NCBI RefSeq assembly: GCF_007990755.1
Contig: NZ_BJXA01000026.1
Coordinates: 38,725-102,724, forward strand
DNA length: 64,000 bases
DNA from: Nocardia ninae NBRC 108245
Lineage (GTDB): Bacteria > Actinomycetota > Actinomycetes > Mycobacteriales > Mycobacteriaceae
Direction: 5' to 3'
Shown here: positions 26,241 to 37,014 of the stretch, in pieces
Position numbering within the stretch: the stretch's first letter is position 1
Layout: every line of letters begins with the position of its first letter
Made by a program: the position numbers and the translations under genes
Notes under the pieces: generated by a model
Seen by the model: only the letters and a program-made list of their open reading frames with translations
What the model was told of the DNA's origin: nothing
The model's database searches: none

Positions 26241-27155
26241 TTACCGCGGCGCGCCGGTGATTCGACGGCCGAGCCCGGCTTTCAAGTGATCGATGACAGC
26301 CCGGGTTCGGCGCGGCAGCGGTGCGGCGGCGGCGTAGAGCGCGGAGATGTCGGCGCTGGGCGTCTGAATGTCCGGAAGCACCTGGACCAGCGAACCATCG
26401 CGCAGCAGCGGGTCGACGTGCCAGAGCGAGCGCATCACCAATCCGCGCCCCTCCAGGCACCACCGGGTGATCACATCGCCGTCGTTGCTGATCAGATTGC
26501 CCGCCACCCGGACCGCGAGTTCCTTTCCGCCGCTCTCGAATCGCCACAGCGCGTAGTCGGATTCGTTCTCGCGCAGGATGATGCAGTTGTGCTGATCGAG
26601 TTCGTCGAGCGTCGCGGGTGATCCATTGCGCCGCAGGTACTCCGGAGAAGCGCACAGCACCCGGCGGTTCACCCACAGTCGGGTGGCGGTCAAACGCGAA
26701 TCCGGCAGCACGCCCACGCGGATGTCGATATCGAAGCCGGTGCCCGCGATATTGAGCGGCAGCGCCGACAGCTCCAGATCCACCTGCACCTGGGGATTGC
26801 GCTCCACGAAATCGGCGAGCAACGCCGAGATGTGCGCCCGCCCCAGGCCGATCGTCGACCGGACGTGCACCCGCCCGCGCAGTTCGTGCCGTTGCTCGGC
26901 GATCGAGTCCTCCAGCTCCTCGAGCTGGGCGGCGATCACCGACGCCCCGGCCGCGTAGCGCTCCCCTTCCGGCGTCAGCGTCAGCCTGCGCGTGCTGCGT
27001 TGCACCAGCAGCACGCCGAGCCGCGCCTCCATCTGCGCGAGCCGTTTGCTGACCGACGACACCGAGACGCCGAATTCCCGCGCCGCCTCGGTCAGGCTGC
27101 GGGAGCGGGCGACGATGTCGAAAAAGGTGACGTCGTCGGTGGACGCGCCGGGCAC
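26241..27155 (-). CDS. LysR family regulator of the tartrate/D-malate operon
   Basis: A 304-residue LysR-type regulator. N-terminal helix-turn-helix: FFDIVARSRSLTEAAREFGVSVSSVSKRLAQME, with the C-terminal effector domain from about residue 90 (HVRSTIGLGRAHISALLADF). It resembles the DmlR-type group that activates D-malate/tartrate dehydrogenase genes. It is divergent from the dehydrogenase gene across 143 bp with an inverted repeat, the normal LysR arrangement, so it is probably activated by tartrate or malate. Confidence 0.9.
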   Translation of the reverse strand: MPGASTDDVTFFDIVARSRSLTEAAREFGVSVSSVSKRLAQMEARLGVLLVQRSTRRLTLTPEGERYAAGASVIAAQLEELEDSIAEQRHELRGRVHVRSTIGLGRAHISALLADFVERNPQVQVDLELSALPLNIAGTGFDIDIRVGVLPDSRLTATRLWVNRRVLCASPEYLRRNGSPATLDELDQHNCIILRENESDYALWRFESGGKELAVRVAGNLISNDGDVITRWCLEGRGLVMRSLWHVDPLLRDGSLVQVLPDIQTPSADISALYAAAAPLPRRTRAVIDHLKAGLGRRITGAPR

Positions 27156-27175
27156 GGCGACCTCCTCGTCTTTTC

Positions 27176-27223
27176 CATTCCGGAAACAGTCTCTTTCGCG
27201 TTCCGCGCTTTTGCCGCGGAATG
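27176..27223. promoter_or_regulatory. inverted repeat in the LysR/dehydrogenase promoter region
   Basis: CATTCCG (27176-27182) and CGGAATG (27217-27223) are complementary half-sites 34 bp apart; the first overlaps the palindrome TTCCGGAA (27178-27185). This matches LysR binding sites spread over a divergent promoter. Confidence 0.35.
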
Positions 27224-27298
27224 TCCGAGCCTACCGTTGTGACCGACCCCCGGACAACGAATACAGGGGCGCTATCGAGAAGATCGGAGCACGCGACG

Positions 27299-28405
27299 AT
27301 GGGTGCAACTCACCGAATTGCGGTCATTCCAGGCGACGGTATCGGCAAGGAAGTCGTGCCGCAGGGAGTCCGGGTATTGGAGGCGGCCGCCGCAGCATTC
27401 GACTTCACCCTGGATTTCACCGAATTCGATTTCGCGAGCGCGGAATACTACGTGGCGACCGGAAAAATGCTGCCGGACCGCTGGTTCGACGAACTCGCCG
27501 GATTCGATGCCATCTTCTTCGGCGCGGTCGGCTGGCCCGAGGTGGTGCCGGACCACATCTCGCTGTGGGGCAGCCTGCTGCAGTTCCGGCGGCATTTCGA
27601 CCAGTACGTCAGCCTGCGGCCGGTCCGGCTGCTGCGCGGTATCACCAGTCCGCTGGCCGGCCGGCAGCCCGGCGAGGTGGATTTCTATGTGGTCCGGGAG
27701 AACACCGAGGGCGAGTACTCGAGCATCGGCGGCAAGATCTTCGAGGGCACCGACCGGGAAACGGTGTTGCAGGAGACCGTGATGACCAGGACCGGTGTCG
27801 ACCGAATACTGAAGTACGCCTTCGAACTAGCGCAACGACGCCCGAAGCGTCACCTCACCTCGGCGACCAAGAGCAATGGCATCTCCATCACCATGCCGTA
27901 TTGGGACGAACGCGTCGCGGCGATGGCGGTGGACTACCCCGACATCGAGGTCGACAAGTATCACATCGATATTTTGACAGCCAATTTCGTGCTGCACCCG
28001 GACTGGTTCGACGTGGTCGTCGCGAGCAATCTGTTCGGCGATATTCTGTCCGATCTCGGCCCGGCGTGCACCGGTACCATCGGTATCGCACCGAGCGGAA
28101 ACATCAACCCCGAGCGCCTGTTTCCCAGCCTTTTCGAACCCGTGCACGGGTCGGCCCCCGACATTGCCGGACAGGGCATCGCCAATCCGATCGGTCAGAT
28201 CTGGAGCGGGGCGATGATGCTCGAGCACCTCGGCGAGCAGGATGCCGCCGATGCCGTGCTGGCGGCCATCGAAACAGTGCTCTCCCGCGGCGAGTCGGCG
28301 TTGACGCCGGACATGGGCGGATCGCAGACGACGGAATCCGTTGGCGGACAGGTGCGTGCACAGCTCGAGTCCGCGACGTCGATGGCGCCCGTGAGCCGGT
28401 CATGA
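27299..28405 (+). CDS. tartrate dehydrogenase/decarboxylase or D-malate dehydrogenase
   Basis: A 368-residue NAD- and metal-dependent beta-decarboxylating dehydrogenase of the isocitrate/isopropylmalate family, TtuC/DmlA branch. N-terminal HRIAVIPGDGIGKEVV; ENTEGEYSSIGG; the catalytic region HIDILTANFVLHPDWFDVVVASNLFGDILSDL with metal-binding aspartates; then EPVHGSAPDIAGQGIANP. These enzymes oxidise D-malate to pyruvate and can convert meso-tartrate to D-glycerate. ATG 27299 has GGAG nine bases upstream. With the transporter and glycerate kinase that follow by ATGA overlaps, the tartrate-to-glycerate role is favoured. Confidence 0.88.
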   Translation: MGATHRIAVIPGDGIGKEVVPQGVRVLEAAAAAFDFTLDFTEFDFASAEYYVATGKMLPDRWFDELAGFDAIFFGAVGWPEVVPDHISLWGSLLQFRRHFDQYVSLRPVRLLRGITSPLAGRQPGEVDFYVVRENTEGEYSSIGGKIFEGTDRETVLQETVMTRTGVDRILKYAFELAQRRPKRHLTSATKSNGISITMPYWDERVAAMAVDYPDIEVDKYHIDILTANFVLHPDWFDVVVASNLFGDILSDLGPACTGTIGIAPSGNINPERLFPSLFEPVHGSAPDIAGQGIANPIGQIWSGAMMLEHLGEQDAADAVLAAIETVLSRGESALTPDMGGSQTTESVGGQVRAQLESATSMAPVSRS

Positions 28406-29700
28406 GTCTGCAAGCACGCCCCGCGCGGTCGTTCGCGCTGCCCACCCTCGACGGCATGCCGCTGATCGTTCCGGTCATCCTGACCGCAGGGGTCCTCGCC
28501 GCCGGGCTCTTCGACGCCATACCCGAGAACATGATCGGCGGGCTCGCCGTGATCGTCGGCCTCGGCATGCTGCTCGGCCCGCTGGGCAACCGGCTGCCGG
28601 TCATCTCCAAAATCGGTGGCGGCGCGCTCATCTGCTTGATGACGCCCTCGGTGCTGGTGTACTTCGGCGCGTTCAACGAGAACACCTTGGCGGCGGTGAA
28701 CTCGCTGATGAAGGAGGCCAACTTCCTCTACTTCGTCATCTGCACCCTGGTGGTCGGCAGCATCCTCGGCATGAGCCGGAAGGTGATGGTCGGCGGGTTG
28801 ATCCGTATCTTCGTGCCGCTCGTCCTCGGGACCGCCGCGGCGGTCTCGGTGGGCATCGGCGTCGCCATGGCGTTCGGCTACAGCTTTCATCGGGCGCTGT
28901 TCTACATCGTGGTGCCGATCATCGGCGGCGGCATCGGCGAAGGTGTCATCCCGCTCTCCTCCGCCTACGCGTCGGCGTTGGGTGGATCACCGGGAAGTTA
29001 TGTGGCCGAACTCATTCCAGCCGCGATCATCGGCAATATCGCCGCGGTCATCACCGCCGGGTTGTTGCGCAGGCTCGGTGACCGCCGCCCACAGCTGGAC
29101 GGTGGCGGTCAATTGGTGAAGGTGCCCACCGATCCCCTTGCCGCCCCGCCGATCCCGCAGCCCGACTTCCCCGCCCGCAACCACGCGCTCGGCGTGCTGC
29201 TCATCTGCGGTCTGTTCGTCCTGGCCACGCTGCTGGAAGAGATCGTGCATCTACCGGCGCCGGTGCTGGTGATCGTCATGTCGGTGTTCTGCAAGCTGTT
29301 CAATGTCTTCCCGGCCGCCGTCGAAGACAGTGTGCGCGGCATATACACCGTCATCTCGCGATACTTCATCTACCCGACCATGATCGGTCTCGGCATGCTG
29401 TATCTGCCGTTGAAGAGCATCATGGGTGTGCTGTCGGTGGGTTACGTAGCGGCTTGTGTCGCAGTGGTACTCGCGATGGCGGCCACTGGCTTCTGGGTCG
29501 GGCGCGCGATCGGCATGTATCCGGTCGACGCCTCGTTGGTCACGGTGTGCCACAGCGGTCTCGGCGGAACCGGCGATGTGGCAATCCTCTCGGCCTCGAA
29601 CCGGATGAATCTGATGCCGTTCGCGCAGATCTCGACGCGCATCGGCGGGGTGACCACGGTCATCTCGGCGGCGACGTTGATCAGGGTGCTCGACGCATGA
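28402..29700 (+). CDS. 2-hydroxycarboxylate transporter (2HCT family)
   Basis: A 432-residue membrane carrier of the CitS/MaeN-type 2HCT family, about 11 hydrophobic segments. Both family re-entrant-loop glycine motifs are seen: IIGGGIGEGVIPLS near residue 173 and HSGLGGTGDVAILS near the C-terminus (with an arginine downstream, FAQISTRIGG). It imports malate, citrate, tartrate or similar hydroxy acids, usually with Na+ or H+. The ATG overlaps the dehydrogenase stop and its own stop overlaps the kinase start. Context points to tartrate or malate as substrate. Confidence 0.88.
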   Translation: MSLQARPARSFALPTLDGMPLIVPVILTAGVLAAGLFDAIPENMIGGLAVIVGLGMLLGPLGNRLPVISKIGGGALICLMTPSVLVYFGAFNENTLAAVNSLMKEANFLYFVICTLVVGSILGMSRKVMVGGLIRIFVPLVLGTAAAVSVGIGVAMAFGYSFHRALFYIVVPIIGGGIGEGVIPLSSAYASALGGSPGSYVAELIPAAIIGNIAAVITAGLLRRLGDRRPQLDGGGQLVKVPTDPLAAPPIPQPDFPARNHALGVLLICGLFVLATLLEEIVHLPAPVLVIVMSVFCKLFNVFPAAVEDSVRGIYTVISRYFIYPTMIGLGMLYLPLKSIMGVLSVGYVAACVAVVLAMAATGFWVGRAIGMYPVDASLVTVCHSGLGGTGDVAILSASNRMNLMPFAQISTRIGGVTTVISAATLIRVLDA

Positions 29701-30827
29701 GGGTCTTGGTCGCGCCCGACAAGTTCAAGAGGAGCCTGACCGCCGCGGCGGTCGCGCGATCGCTGGCCGAGGGGCTGGCCGGGGCCGGCGTCGACAGCAC
29801 GGAGCTCCCGCTCGCCGACGGTGGTGACGGCAGTGTCGACGCCGCCGTCGCGGCCGGGTTCTCCCGCAAGGCGTGCACCGTCGCCGGTGCCCTGGGCACG
29901 CCGCGCCGTGCCACCATGGCGGTCCGCGGCGACACGGTGATCGTCGAGGTCGCCGACACCTGCGGGCTGGCCACCCTGCCCGGCGGGCGGATGCGACCCC
30001 TGGACGCATCGAGTCTCGGCTTCGGACAGGCCATTCGGCAAGCCCTGCGACTGTCGCCGCGCCGTGTGGTGCTGGCGCTCGGTGGCAGCGCAGGCACCGA
30101 CGGCGGCATGGGATTACTGACCGCCTTCGGATTTCGGTTCACCGATCGGACCGGGCGGATCTTGCCGCCGGGCGGACGGGCGCTGCTCGACATCGCCTCG
30201 ATCGATACCTCGGCGGCGGTGCGCCTACCGGCGGTCGACCTCGTGCTCGCTTCTGACGTCACCAACCCGTTGACCGGACCCGAAGGTGCTGCCGCCGTGT
30301 ACGGTCCGCAGAAAGGGGCTGATTCGACGGAGGTGCGGCTGCTCGACCGGGGCCTGCACCACATGGTGGAAGCACTGGCCCGCAACGGCTTTCCTGGAGC
30401 CCCGCGCCTTGCCGCAACCCCGGGTGCAGGCAGCGCGGGCGGGCTCGGCTTCGCCGCCATGCTGCTCGGCGCCCGGATGACCTCCGGCGCCGAGTTCTTC
30501 CTCGACCTGCTCGACTTCGATCGCCATTGCGCGCAGGCAGATCTGGTCGTCACCGGCGAGGGCAGCTTCGATGCGCAGTCCGAGCACGGAAAACTCCCCG
30601 CCGCCGTCGCACGGCGCGCCAAGCCGGTACCCGTCATCGCCGTCGCGGGGCGCAGCGAAGTACCTCGAACTCGTTGGGGTCGAACCGGTTTCGCCGAGGT
30701 CTACGCGCTGACCGACTACACCGATCGAGACACCGCCCGCGATCCCGCGTTGACGGCCGAGCTGCTCGTCCGGATCGGCCGCGAGATCGGGCACTCCCGC
30801 CTGCTGGAATCGGCCGGCGTTCGATGA
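29697..30827 (+). CDS. glycerate kinase (tartrate operon copy)
   Basis: A 376-residue GarK/GlxK-type glycerate kinase (D-glycerate + ATP to phosphoglycerate, typically 2-phosphoglycerate). Diagnostic start MRVLVAPDKFKRSLTA, then LPLADGGDGSVDA, LGGSAGTDGGMGLL, VLASDVTNPLTGPEGAA, YGPQKGA, PGAGSAGGLGFAAML, and TGEGSFDAQSEHGKLP. It is the third gene of the operon (ATGA overlap) and would phosphorylate the D-glycerate made from tartrate. A second glycerate kinase serves the glyoxylate branch 3.2 kb away on the other strand. Confidence 0.93.
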   Translation: MRVLVAPDKFKRSLTAAAVARSLAEGLAGAGVDSTELPLADGGDGSVDAAVAAGFSRKACTVAGALGTPRRATMAVRGDTVIVEVADTCGLATLPGGRMRPLDASSLGFGQAIRQALRLSPRRVVLALGGSAGTDGGMGLLTAFGFRFTDRTGRILPPGGRALLDIASIDTSAAVRLPAVDLVLASDVTNPLTGPEGAAAVYGPQKGADSTEVRLLDRGLHHMVEALARNGFPGAPRLAATPGAGSAGGLGFAAMLLGARMTSGAEFFLDLLDFDRHCAQADLVVTGEGSFDAQSEHGKLPAAVARRAKPVPVIAVAGRSEVPRTRWGRTGFAEVYALTDYTDRDTARDPALTAELLVRIGREIGHSRLLESAGVR

Positions 30828-30864
30828 GCCCCGCCGCCCCTCGAGCGCACTGGCGGGTGACCTC

Positions 30865-31611
30865 TCAACCCGGCAGGTCCGCCGTGACGAGCCGGTACCC
30901 CAGATCCAGGTGCGACCGTTCGAGGAGGTCGGCGTAGCGGGTCTGCCATGCGCCGGTTTCCAGATCTTCGCTCAATCGCGACAACCCTTGTTGCAGCATC
31001 GGTTTCGGCGTGAGCGCCAGCATCGACATCCCCGCCTGCACTGTCTCGTCGAGATAAGCCTCCGGCCTCCGCCAATAGGCACCCCCGAATCCGTCAACGC
31101 AATCGTGCGGCACCGGAACCACCTGTACCTCGGGGCTCTCCAGCAATCCCGTGAGCCGCCCCAGCGACACCGCAAGCCTCGCGTCCGTCGCCGCAGCCGC
31201 AGGCAGATAGTCCCGAACCAGCCAGAACTCCCGGAACACCGCATGATCCCAAGTCAGAATCGCAATCCGCCGCCGCGCAACCCGAACCATCTCGGCAACC
31301 CCTCGCTCGAGATCGCCCCAGTGATGAATAGTCAGCACCGCCAACGCCGCATCCACCGCCCCACTACGCACCGGCAGGTACTCGGCAACTGCCCGAACCG
31401 CAGGAGCCGCCCCCACCGGCCGCTGCGCAATCATCACCCGACTCGGCTCCACCGCAAGCACCGTCCGGCCCGGCTCATAAGAACCAGTCCCCGCACCAAC
31501 ATTCACCACCGACGCCATGCCCTTCAGCGCCACCCCGATCGCTCCGGCAATCCGCGGATCAGGCCGCCGAGTCAGCGCATACGTCCGACCTGTCGCGTCA
31601 TAAACGGTCAT
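30865..31611 (-). CDS. class I SAM-dependent methyltransferase
   Basis: A 248-residue Methyltransf_11-like protein: motif I VVNVGAGTGSYEP, motif II VLAVEPSRVMIAQRP, then AVAEYLPVRSGAVDAALAVLTIHHW and MVRVARRRIAILTWD. It is a short form lacking a long N-terminal region. It follows allantoicase on the same strand after 87 bp and could be the distal gene of the purine cluster, but no purine step needs it. Substrate unknown. Confidence 0.85.
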   Translation of the reverse strand: MTVYDATGRTYALTRRPDPRIAGAIGVALKGMASVVNVGAGTGSYEPGRTVLAVEPSRVMIAQRPVGAAPAVRAVAEYLPVRSGAVDAALAVLTIHHWGDLERGVAEMVRVARRRIAILTWDHAVFREFWLVRDYLPAAAATDARLAVSLGRLTGLLESPEVQVVPVPHDCVDGFGGAYWRRPEAYLDETVQAGMSMLALTPKPMLQQGLSRLSEDLETGAWQTRYADLLERSHLDLGYRLVTADLPG

Positions 31612-31698
31612 TGTGCGCAGTCCCCCAGGCTGTGTCGGTCCACATGATCGGACACTACCGCCAGGTCGGGCAGTGCCGTTCCGCGCAGATCCAGCGAA

Positions 31699-32718
31699 CT
31701 ACTGAAGCCAGCGCGCGTTCAACGCCCGCTCGGCCGCCGCAGTAAGCGAGCCGAGGACCCGAAGCCGAGCAATGCCACCGTCCGGGTAGATGTCCACGCG
31801 GACATGCGTAGCCGGACGATCACTGGCCGCAAGCCGGAACCGGTGGGGCGTGTCGGGTTGCAGTGTTGTCCTCGGCAGCAACTCGAACCACGCGGGGTCA
31901 TCGGTGGACGGCAGGGGCTCGGGGCCTTGGTGGTCGATACCCAGGACGCGGGTTTCGCCGGGTGCGTTGAACAGCAGGTTGGTGGTGTCGAGTTCGATCA
32001 GCGCCGGCACGCCCTGGGCCGCGAGTTCGATGACCGCCCAGTCGTTTCCGTTGTCGCGGCGGCGGGCGGTTTCCCAGCCCTCGGCCTGGTTGCGGGCCAG
32101 GCCGGGCGAGAGCATGTTGTCGGGGGCGGAGTAGAACATGTTGGAGCAGGCCACGGTTCGGGCGCCGTTTTCGAGGGCGGCGAGGTCGACGGTGAGACCG
32201 GTGAGCAGGGTCGGATCCGGGACCACCTCGCCGTGCACGCGCAGCCGCGCGACGCCGCCGTCCGGGTAGATGTTCAGGCGGACGTGGGTGAAGATGCGGT
32301 CGTCGGCAACGGGGAGTTCGTGTTTCGCGTCACCGCCCAGTGCGCTGCGTGGCACGATCTCCACCCACTCGGCCGAATCCAGTTGGGACGGTGACGGATA
32401 GCCGGGAGCTCGGCAGGCCTCGACAGAGGTGAACGGCGGATAGTTGCCCTTGAACCAGGCGGTGTCGACGACAACGCCACGGATCACACCGGGCATCCCG
32501 AGCCGGATGATGGCCCAGTCATGGCCTGGGCCGCGATGCCGGCGAGTCTCCCAGCCGTCGTACTCCTGACCTTTCGGCCCGAAGGTGTGCTCGGCGAAGC
32601 GCGGTTCCCAAGGGTTGATCAGGTTTTCCCGCTCCTCGAACGACTCGTCGCTCGCGGCGACCACCCCGGCGCGGTGCGTGCGCAGCGCCAGGTCGGGCAG
32701 GTTGGTGAAGTCAGACAT
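31699..32718 (-). CDS. alc: allantoicase
   Basis: A 339-residue allantoicase (allantoate + H2O to S-ureidoglycolate + urea). The two internally duplicated jelly-roll halves are visible: [20 protein letters not shown] with [18 protein letters not shown], and again [20 protein letters not shown] with [18 protein letters not shown]. Length is typical. The start overlaps the allantoinase stop by eight bases. The product ureidoglycolate needs a lyase or hydrolase that is not evident in this cluster. Confidence 0.95.
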   Translation of the reverse strand: MSDFTNLPDLALRTHRAGVVAASDESFEERENLINPWEPRFAEHTFGPKGQEYDGWETRRHRGPGHDWAIIRLGMPGVIRGVVVDTAWFKGNYPPFTSVEACRAPGYPSPSQLDSAEWVEIVPRSALGGDAKHELPVADDRIFTHVRLNIYPDGGVARLRVHGEVVPDPTLLTGLTVDLAALENGARTVACSNMFYSAPDNMLSPGLARNQAEGWETARRRDNGNDWAVIELAAQGVPALIELDTTNLLFNAPGETRVLGIDHQGPEPLPSTDDPAWFELLPRTTLQPDTPHRFRLAASDRPATHVRVDIYPDGGIARLRVLGSLTAAAERALNARWLQ

Positions 32719-34036
32719 GGTTCCCTATCCGGTTGTGGTGCAAGGAGATCAGGTTGCCCGCGGGCGGGTGGCCGTTGCCGACGACGCGTCCGCGCAGCCA
32801 GGTGGCGTGCACGAGCCCGCGCAGTTCCCGGCCGCCGTAGGGCGTGATCGGATTCTTGTGCGCCAGCGCGCCCGGATCGACGGTGATCGGCGCCCACGGG
32901 TCGAACGCGACCAGGTCGGCGTCGCACCCGATCGCGATCCGCCCCTTGTGCGGCAACCCGGCCAGTTCGGCGGGTGCGGCGGCCATCCAGCGGACCACAT
33001 CGGTCAGCCGGAAGCCGCGCTCGGCGGCGGCGGTCCACACGGCGGGCAACCCGATCTGCAACGACGAGATGCCGCCCCAGGCCGTCGCGAAGTCACCCTC
33101 CTTCAGCTCGGGCGTGCACGGTGAATGGTCGGAGACCACACAGGACAGCACCCCGTCGGCCAAGCCCTGCCACAGCGCGTCCTGGTTGCCCGCGTCACGA
33201 ATCGGCGGGCAGCACTTGAACGCGGTGGACGACGCCTCGGCCGCCGACAGCGTCAGATAGTGCGGGCAGGTCTCCGCGGTGATCCGCACCCCACGCGCCT
33301 GCGCCGCAGCCAGCGGTTCGAGACAGGCCGCCGCCGAGACGTGCAAGATGTGCGCGCGCACGCCGGTCGCTTCGGCCAGCGCGATAACCTCTTGCACCGC
33401 AGCCTTTTCCGCCGCCCCCGGCCGCGAATCCAGGAACGCGCGATACGACCCGTCGATCGGATCGTGCAGCCGCACCGGATCTTCGGCGTGCACGACGAGC
33501 AGCCCGTCGAACGCCGCGAGCTCCCGCATCACCTGCTCGACTTCGCCGAGCCCCAGCGGCGGAAACTCGTCCACTCCCGACGGCGACAGGAAGCATTTGA
33601 AACCGACCACGCCCGCCTCGTGCAGCGGCCGCAGTGATGTCAGGTTCCCCGGGATAGCACCGCCCCAGAAGGCGACGTCCACATGACACTGCCCCGCCGC
33701 AACAGACCGCTTGGTCTCCAAATGCGGCACGGTAACCGTCGGCGGCAGCGAGTTCAACGGCATGTCGACGATCGTGGTCACCCCGCCCGCCGCGGCAGCC
33801 TTGGTAGCCGTGGCGAAGCCCTCCCACTCGGTCCGCCCCGGCTCGTTGACGTGCACGTGCGAGTCCACCAGCCCCGGCAGTACAACGAGATCCGCGAGGT
33901 CGGTGGTCGCCGCCGCGGGCAGCACCGCCTCGTAGTCCGCCAGCGCCACGATCTTGCCGTCCCGCACGGCAATCGCGGCCGCGCGGATCCCCTCCGGCAG
34001 CGCGACCCGCCGGGATCGGATGACCAGATCATGCAT
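32711..34036 (-). CDS. allB: allantoinase
   Basis: A 441-residue cyclic amidohydrolase from ATG 34036 (GGGAGCGAG upstream): allantoin + H2O to allantoate. Binuclear metal ligands: [20 protein letters not shown] (His60, His62), the lysine for carbamylation in [13 protein letters not shown], histidines in VVHAEDP and ILHVSAA, and Asp in [13 protein letters not shown]. This pattern is AllB/PucH type rather than dihydropyrimidinase. It overlaps glycerate kinase upstream and allantoicase downstream. Confidence 0.94.
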   Translation of the reverse strand: MHDLVIRSRRVALPEGIRAAAIAVRDGKIVALADYEAVLPAAATTDLADLVVLPGLVDSHVHVNEPGRTEWEGFATATKAAAAGGVTTIVDMPLNSLPPTVTVPHLETKRSVAAGQCHVDVAFWGGAIPGNLTSLRPLHEAGVVGFKCFLSPSGVDEFPPLGLGEVEQVMRELAAFDGLLVVHAEDPVRLHDPIDGSYRAFLDSRPGAAEKAAVQEVIALAEATGVRAHILHVSAAACLEPLAAAQARGVRITAETCPHYLTLSAAEASSTAFKCCPPIRDAGNQDALWQGLADGVLSCVVSDHSPCTPELKEGDFATAWGGISSLQIGLPAVWTAAAERGFRLTDVVRWMAAAPAELAGLPHKGRIAIGCDADLVAFDPWAPITVDPGALAHKNPITPYGGRELRGLVHATWLRGRVVGNGHPPAGNLISLHHNRIGNHV

Positions 34037-35210
34037 GGGCACTCGCTCCCAGCCAGGCTCCGGCGATCTCACCGGCCAGCCGTTCCAACAGTGGTCCCGC
34101 GTTCGCCATGCAGACCTCCGGGTCGGGTTCCAGGTCGGTCAGCGCGTACGCCTGCTCGATGTGGGCGCGGCGCAGCTGCTCGCCGGTGAGCGAGCGCTGG
34201 CCGGCCACCGCGACGACCGGCACGGTGGCGCCTGCCGCGGCTCGCGCGACCCCGACCGGCGCTTTGCCGTGCAGGGTCTGCGGATCGAGCGAGCCCTCAC
34301 CGGTGATCACCAGCCGGGCCCCCTCGATCTGCTCGGTGAACGACATCAGCTCCAGGATGAGCTCGATGCCCGGCCGCACCGTCGCGCCGAGGAAGGCGAG
34401 CGCGGCGTAACCCACCCCGCCCGCGGCACCGGCGCCCGGCCGATCCGCGACGTCGGCGCCGAGATCGCGTTCGACGATCGAGGCCAAACGTGCCAGGCCC
34501 CACTCCAATTCGTCGATATCGCTGCTCCGCGCACCCTTCTGCGGGCCGTAGATGTGCGCGGCACCGCGCGGTCCGAGCAGCGGATTGTCCACATCGGACG
34601 CGACGATCACCGGCACCTGCAACATCTCGCTGGCATCGATGCGCGCCAATCTGCTCAGCGCCGCGCCGCCCGGCGGCAGCTCGCGACCGTGGTCGTCGAG
34701 GAAGCGCACGCCGAGGGCCGACATCATGCCCACTCCCCCGTCGGTGCACGCGCTGCCGCCCAGACCGAGCACGACCTGGCGCGCGCCGCGGGTGGCGGCC
34801 GCGCGGATCAGCTCGCCGGTGCCGTAACTCGTTGCCGTCATGGCGGTTTGGAAGGTCGGCCGAATAGGCAGCCGACGCAGGCCGGACGCTTCCGCCAGCT
34901 CGATCACGGCCGCCTCGCCCCTCATCGCGAACGAAGCAGCCACCGGCAATCCCAGCGGTCCGGCGACGCTCGTCTGAAAGCGGACGAAGCCCGACTCCAC
35001 GACGGCGTCGACCGTACCGTCGCCCCCGTCTGCCACCGGCATGCTGACGACGGGGAGGTCCGGGCGTACCCGGCGGAGTCCGGTGACGATGTGCGCGGCG
35101 ACCTGAGGCGCGGTCAGCGACCCCTTGAACTTGTCGGGGGCGACGACGCAATGGCCATCGCGCCACCCGCCGCGCACATCTTTCGAGCGGGGCGCGTCCG
35201 GCCCGCTCAC
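34029..35210 (-). CDS. glxK: glycerate kinase (glyoxylate-branch copy)
   Basis: A 393-residue glycerate kinase from GTG 35210, which overlaps the TGA of gcl (GTGA). Motifs [83 protein letters not shown] and [16 protein letters not shown]. It phosphorylates glycerate from the Gcl-GlxR pathway, joining purine-derived glyoxylate to glycolysis. It is a paralogue, not a recent duplicate, of the kinase at 29697-30827. Confidence 0.93.
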   Translation of the reverse strand: MSGPDAPRSKDVRGGWRDGHCVVAPDKFKGSLTAPQVAAHIVTGLRRVRPDLPVVSMPVADGGDGTVDAVVESGFVRFQTSVAGPLGLPVAASFAMRGEAAVIELAEASGLRRLPIRPTFQTAMTATSYGTGELIRAAATRGARQVVLGLGGSACTDGGVGMMSALGVRFLDDHGRELPPGGAALSRLARIDASEMLQVPVIVASDVDNPLLGPRGAAHIYGPQKGARSSDIDELEWGLARLASIVERDLGADVADRPGAGAAGGVGYAALAFLGATVRPGIELILELMSFTEQIEGARLVITGEGSLDPQTLHGKAPVGVARAAAGATVPVVAVAGQRSLTGEQLRRAHIEQAYALTDLEPDPEVCMANAGPLLERLAGEIAGAWLGASAHA

Positions 35211-37012
35211 CTGCCGCCTCCGACCGGTTCCGGCTCCGGTTCGATGGCGACGGTGGCAGTGGGCGCGTCCGCGGCGGACTGCGCCAGTTCCTCGAATTCG
35301 ACGATGTTGTCGATCTCCAAGCCCATCGACACGTTGGTGACGCGTTCGAGGATGCATTCGACGACCACCGGAACCCGGTGTTCGACGATCATCTTCTTGG
35401 CGTCTTCCAGTGCCTGGCCGATCCGGTCCGGTTCGAAGACCCGAATGGCCTTGCAGCCCAGCCCTTCCGCGACCTTGACGTGATCGACGCCGTAGCCGCC
35501 GACCTCGGGGCTGTTGATGTTGTCGAAGTCGAGCTGAACGTAGTAGTCCATGGAGAAGTTGCGCTGCGCCTGGCGGATCAATCCCAGGTACGAGTTGTTC
35601 ACCAGCACATGGATATACGGGATGTTGAACTGCGCGCCGACAGCCAATTCCTCGATGAGGAACTGGAAGTCGTAGTCACCCGACAGCGCCACCACCGTCG
35701 AATCCGGATCGGCAGTCGCGACACCGAGGGCGGCGGGCAGCGTCCAACCCAGTGGTCCGGCCTGTCCCGCGTTGATCCAGTGCCGCGGCTTGTAGACGTG
35801 CAGCAGCTGCGACGCCTGGATCTGTGAGAGGCCGATGGTGCTGACGTAGCGCACCTCCGGCCCGAATGCCCGGTTCATCTCCTCGTAGACCCGCTGCGGC
35901 TTGATCGGCACATTGTCGAAGTGGGTCTTGCGCTGGCCGAGCTGCTTTCGCGCCCGGACCTGCCCCGCCCAGTCGCTGCGATCGGGCAGTTCGCCGGCCG
36001 CCGCGAGCTCGCGGGCGACCTCGATGAACACCTGCAGCGCCGCACCCGCGTCGGAGGTGATACCGAAGTCGGGGGCGAAGACCCGCCCGATCTGGGTCGG
36101 CTCGATGTCGACGTGCACGAACGTGCGGTCCTTGGTGTAGGTCTCGACGCCGCCGGTGTGCCGGTTGGCCCACCGGTTGCCGATACCCAGCACGAAATCC
36201 GCTTCGAGCATGGTGGCATTGCCGTACCGGTGCGAGGTCTGCAAGCCGACCATGCCCGCGTGCAACGCGTGGTCGTCGGGGATCGTGCCCCAGCCCATCA
36301 GGGTCGGCACCACGGGAACACCGGTCAGCTCGGCGAATTCGACGAGCAGTTCGGCGGCGTCGGCGTTCACGATGCCGCCACCGGCCACCAGCAGCGGCCG
36401 CTGGGCCGCGTTCAGCATGGCGATGGCCTTCTCGGCCTGCGCCCGGGTCGCCGCGGGCCGATGCACCACGAGTGGCTCGTAGGTGTCGATGTCGAACTCG
36501 ATCTCGGCGAGCTGCACATCGATCGGCAGGTCGATCAGCACCGGGCCCGGCCGGCCCTCACGCATCAGCCGAAAGGCCTTCTGGAAGCTACCGGGAACCT
36601 GCGCGGGCTCCAATACCGTGACGGCCCACTTGGCGACCGGCGCGGCGATCGAGGCGATGTCGACGGCCTGGAAGTCCTCCTTGTGCAGTTTCGCGACCGG
36701 CGCCTGACCGGTGATGCACAGGATCGGGATGGAATCGGCGCTGGCCGAGTACAACCCGGTGATCATGTCGGTGCCCGCGGGCCCCGAGGTGCCGATGCAG
36801 ACGCCGATGTTGCCCGCCGTGGCGCGGGTATAGCCCTCGGCCATGTGCGAGGCCGCTTCGACGTGCCGCGCGAGCACGTGCTTGATGCCGCCGTGCGTGC
36901 GCATCGCGCTGTAGAAGGGATTGATCGCCGCGCCGGGCAGCCCGAACGCCTGTGTCGCGCCTTCTTTTTCGAGAATCAGGACCGCGGCGTCGACGGTACG
37001 CATCCGTGCCAT
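35207..37012 (-). CDS. gcl: glyoxylate carboligase
   Basis: A 601-residue thiamine-diphosphate enzyme (2 glyoxylate to tartronate semialdehyde + CO2) from ATG 37012 with AGGAG upstream. The usual ThDP-activating glutamate is replaced by valine (Val51 in [15 protein letters not shown]), the hallmark of Gcl among acetolactate-synthase relatives. The ThDP/Mg motif is [34 protein letters not shown]. Length and end ([11 protein letters not shown]) are typical. It is in the middle of the glyoxylate branch; a 48-codon frame links it to glxR upstream. Confidence 0.96.
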   Translation of the reverse strand: MARMRTVDAAVLILEKEGATQAFGLPGAAINPFYSAMRTHGGIKHVLARHVEAASHMAEGYTRATAGNIGVCIGTSGPAGTDMITGLYSASADSIPILCITGQAPVAKLHKEDFQAVDIASIAAPVAKWAVTVLEPAQVPGSFQKAFRLMREGRPGPVLIDLPIDVQLAEIEFDIDTYEPLVVHRPAATRAQAEKAIAMLNAAQRPLLVAGGGIVNADAAELLVEFAELTGVPVVPTLMGWGTIPDDHALHAGMVGLQTSHRYGNATMLEADFVLGIGNRWANRHTGGVETYTKDRTFVHVDIEPTQIGRVFAPDFGITSDAGAALQVFIEVARELAAAGELPDRSDWAGQVRARKQLGQRKTHFDNVPIKPQRVYEEMNRAFGPEVRYVSTIGLSQIQASQLLHVYKPRHWINAGQAGPLGWTLPAALGVATADPDSTVVALSGDYDFQFLIEELAVGAQFNIPYIHVLVNNSYLGLIRQAQRNFSMDYYVQLDFDNINSPEVGGYGVDHVKVAEGLGCKAIRVFEPDRIGQALEDAKKMIVEHRVPVVVECILERVTNVSMGLEIDNIVEFEELAQSAADAPTATVAIEPEPEPVGGGR

Positions 37013-37014
37013 GG

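Noticed and set aside
26992-29700. A continuous plus-strand open frame of about 900 codons
   Set aside because: Only its last 433 codons (28402-29700) are a gene, the 2HCT transporter. The first part runs antisense to the LysR gene and out of frame through the dehydrogenase, with arginine-rich shadow sequence.
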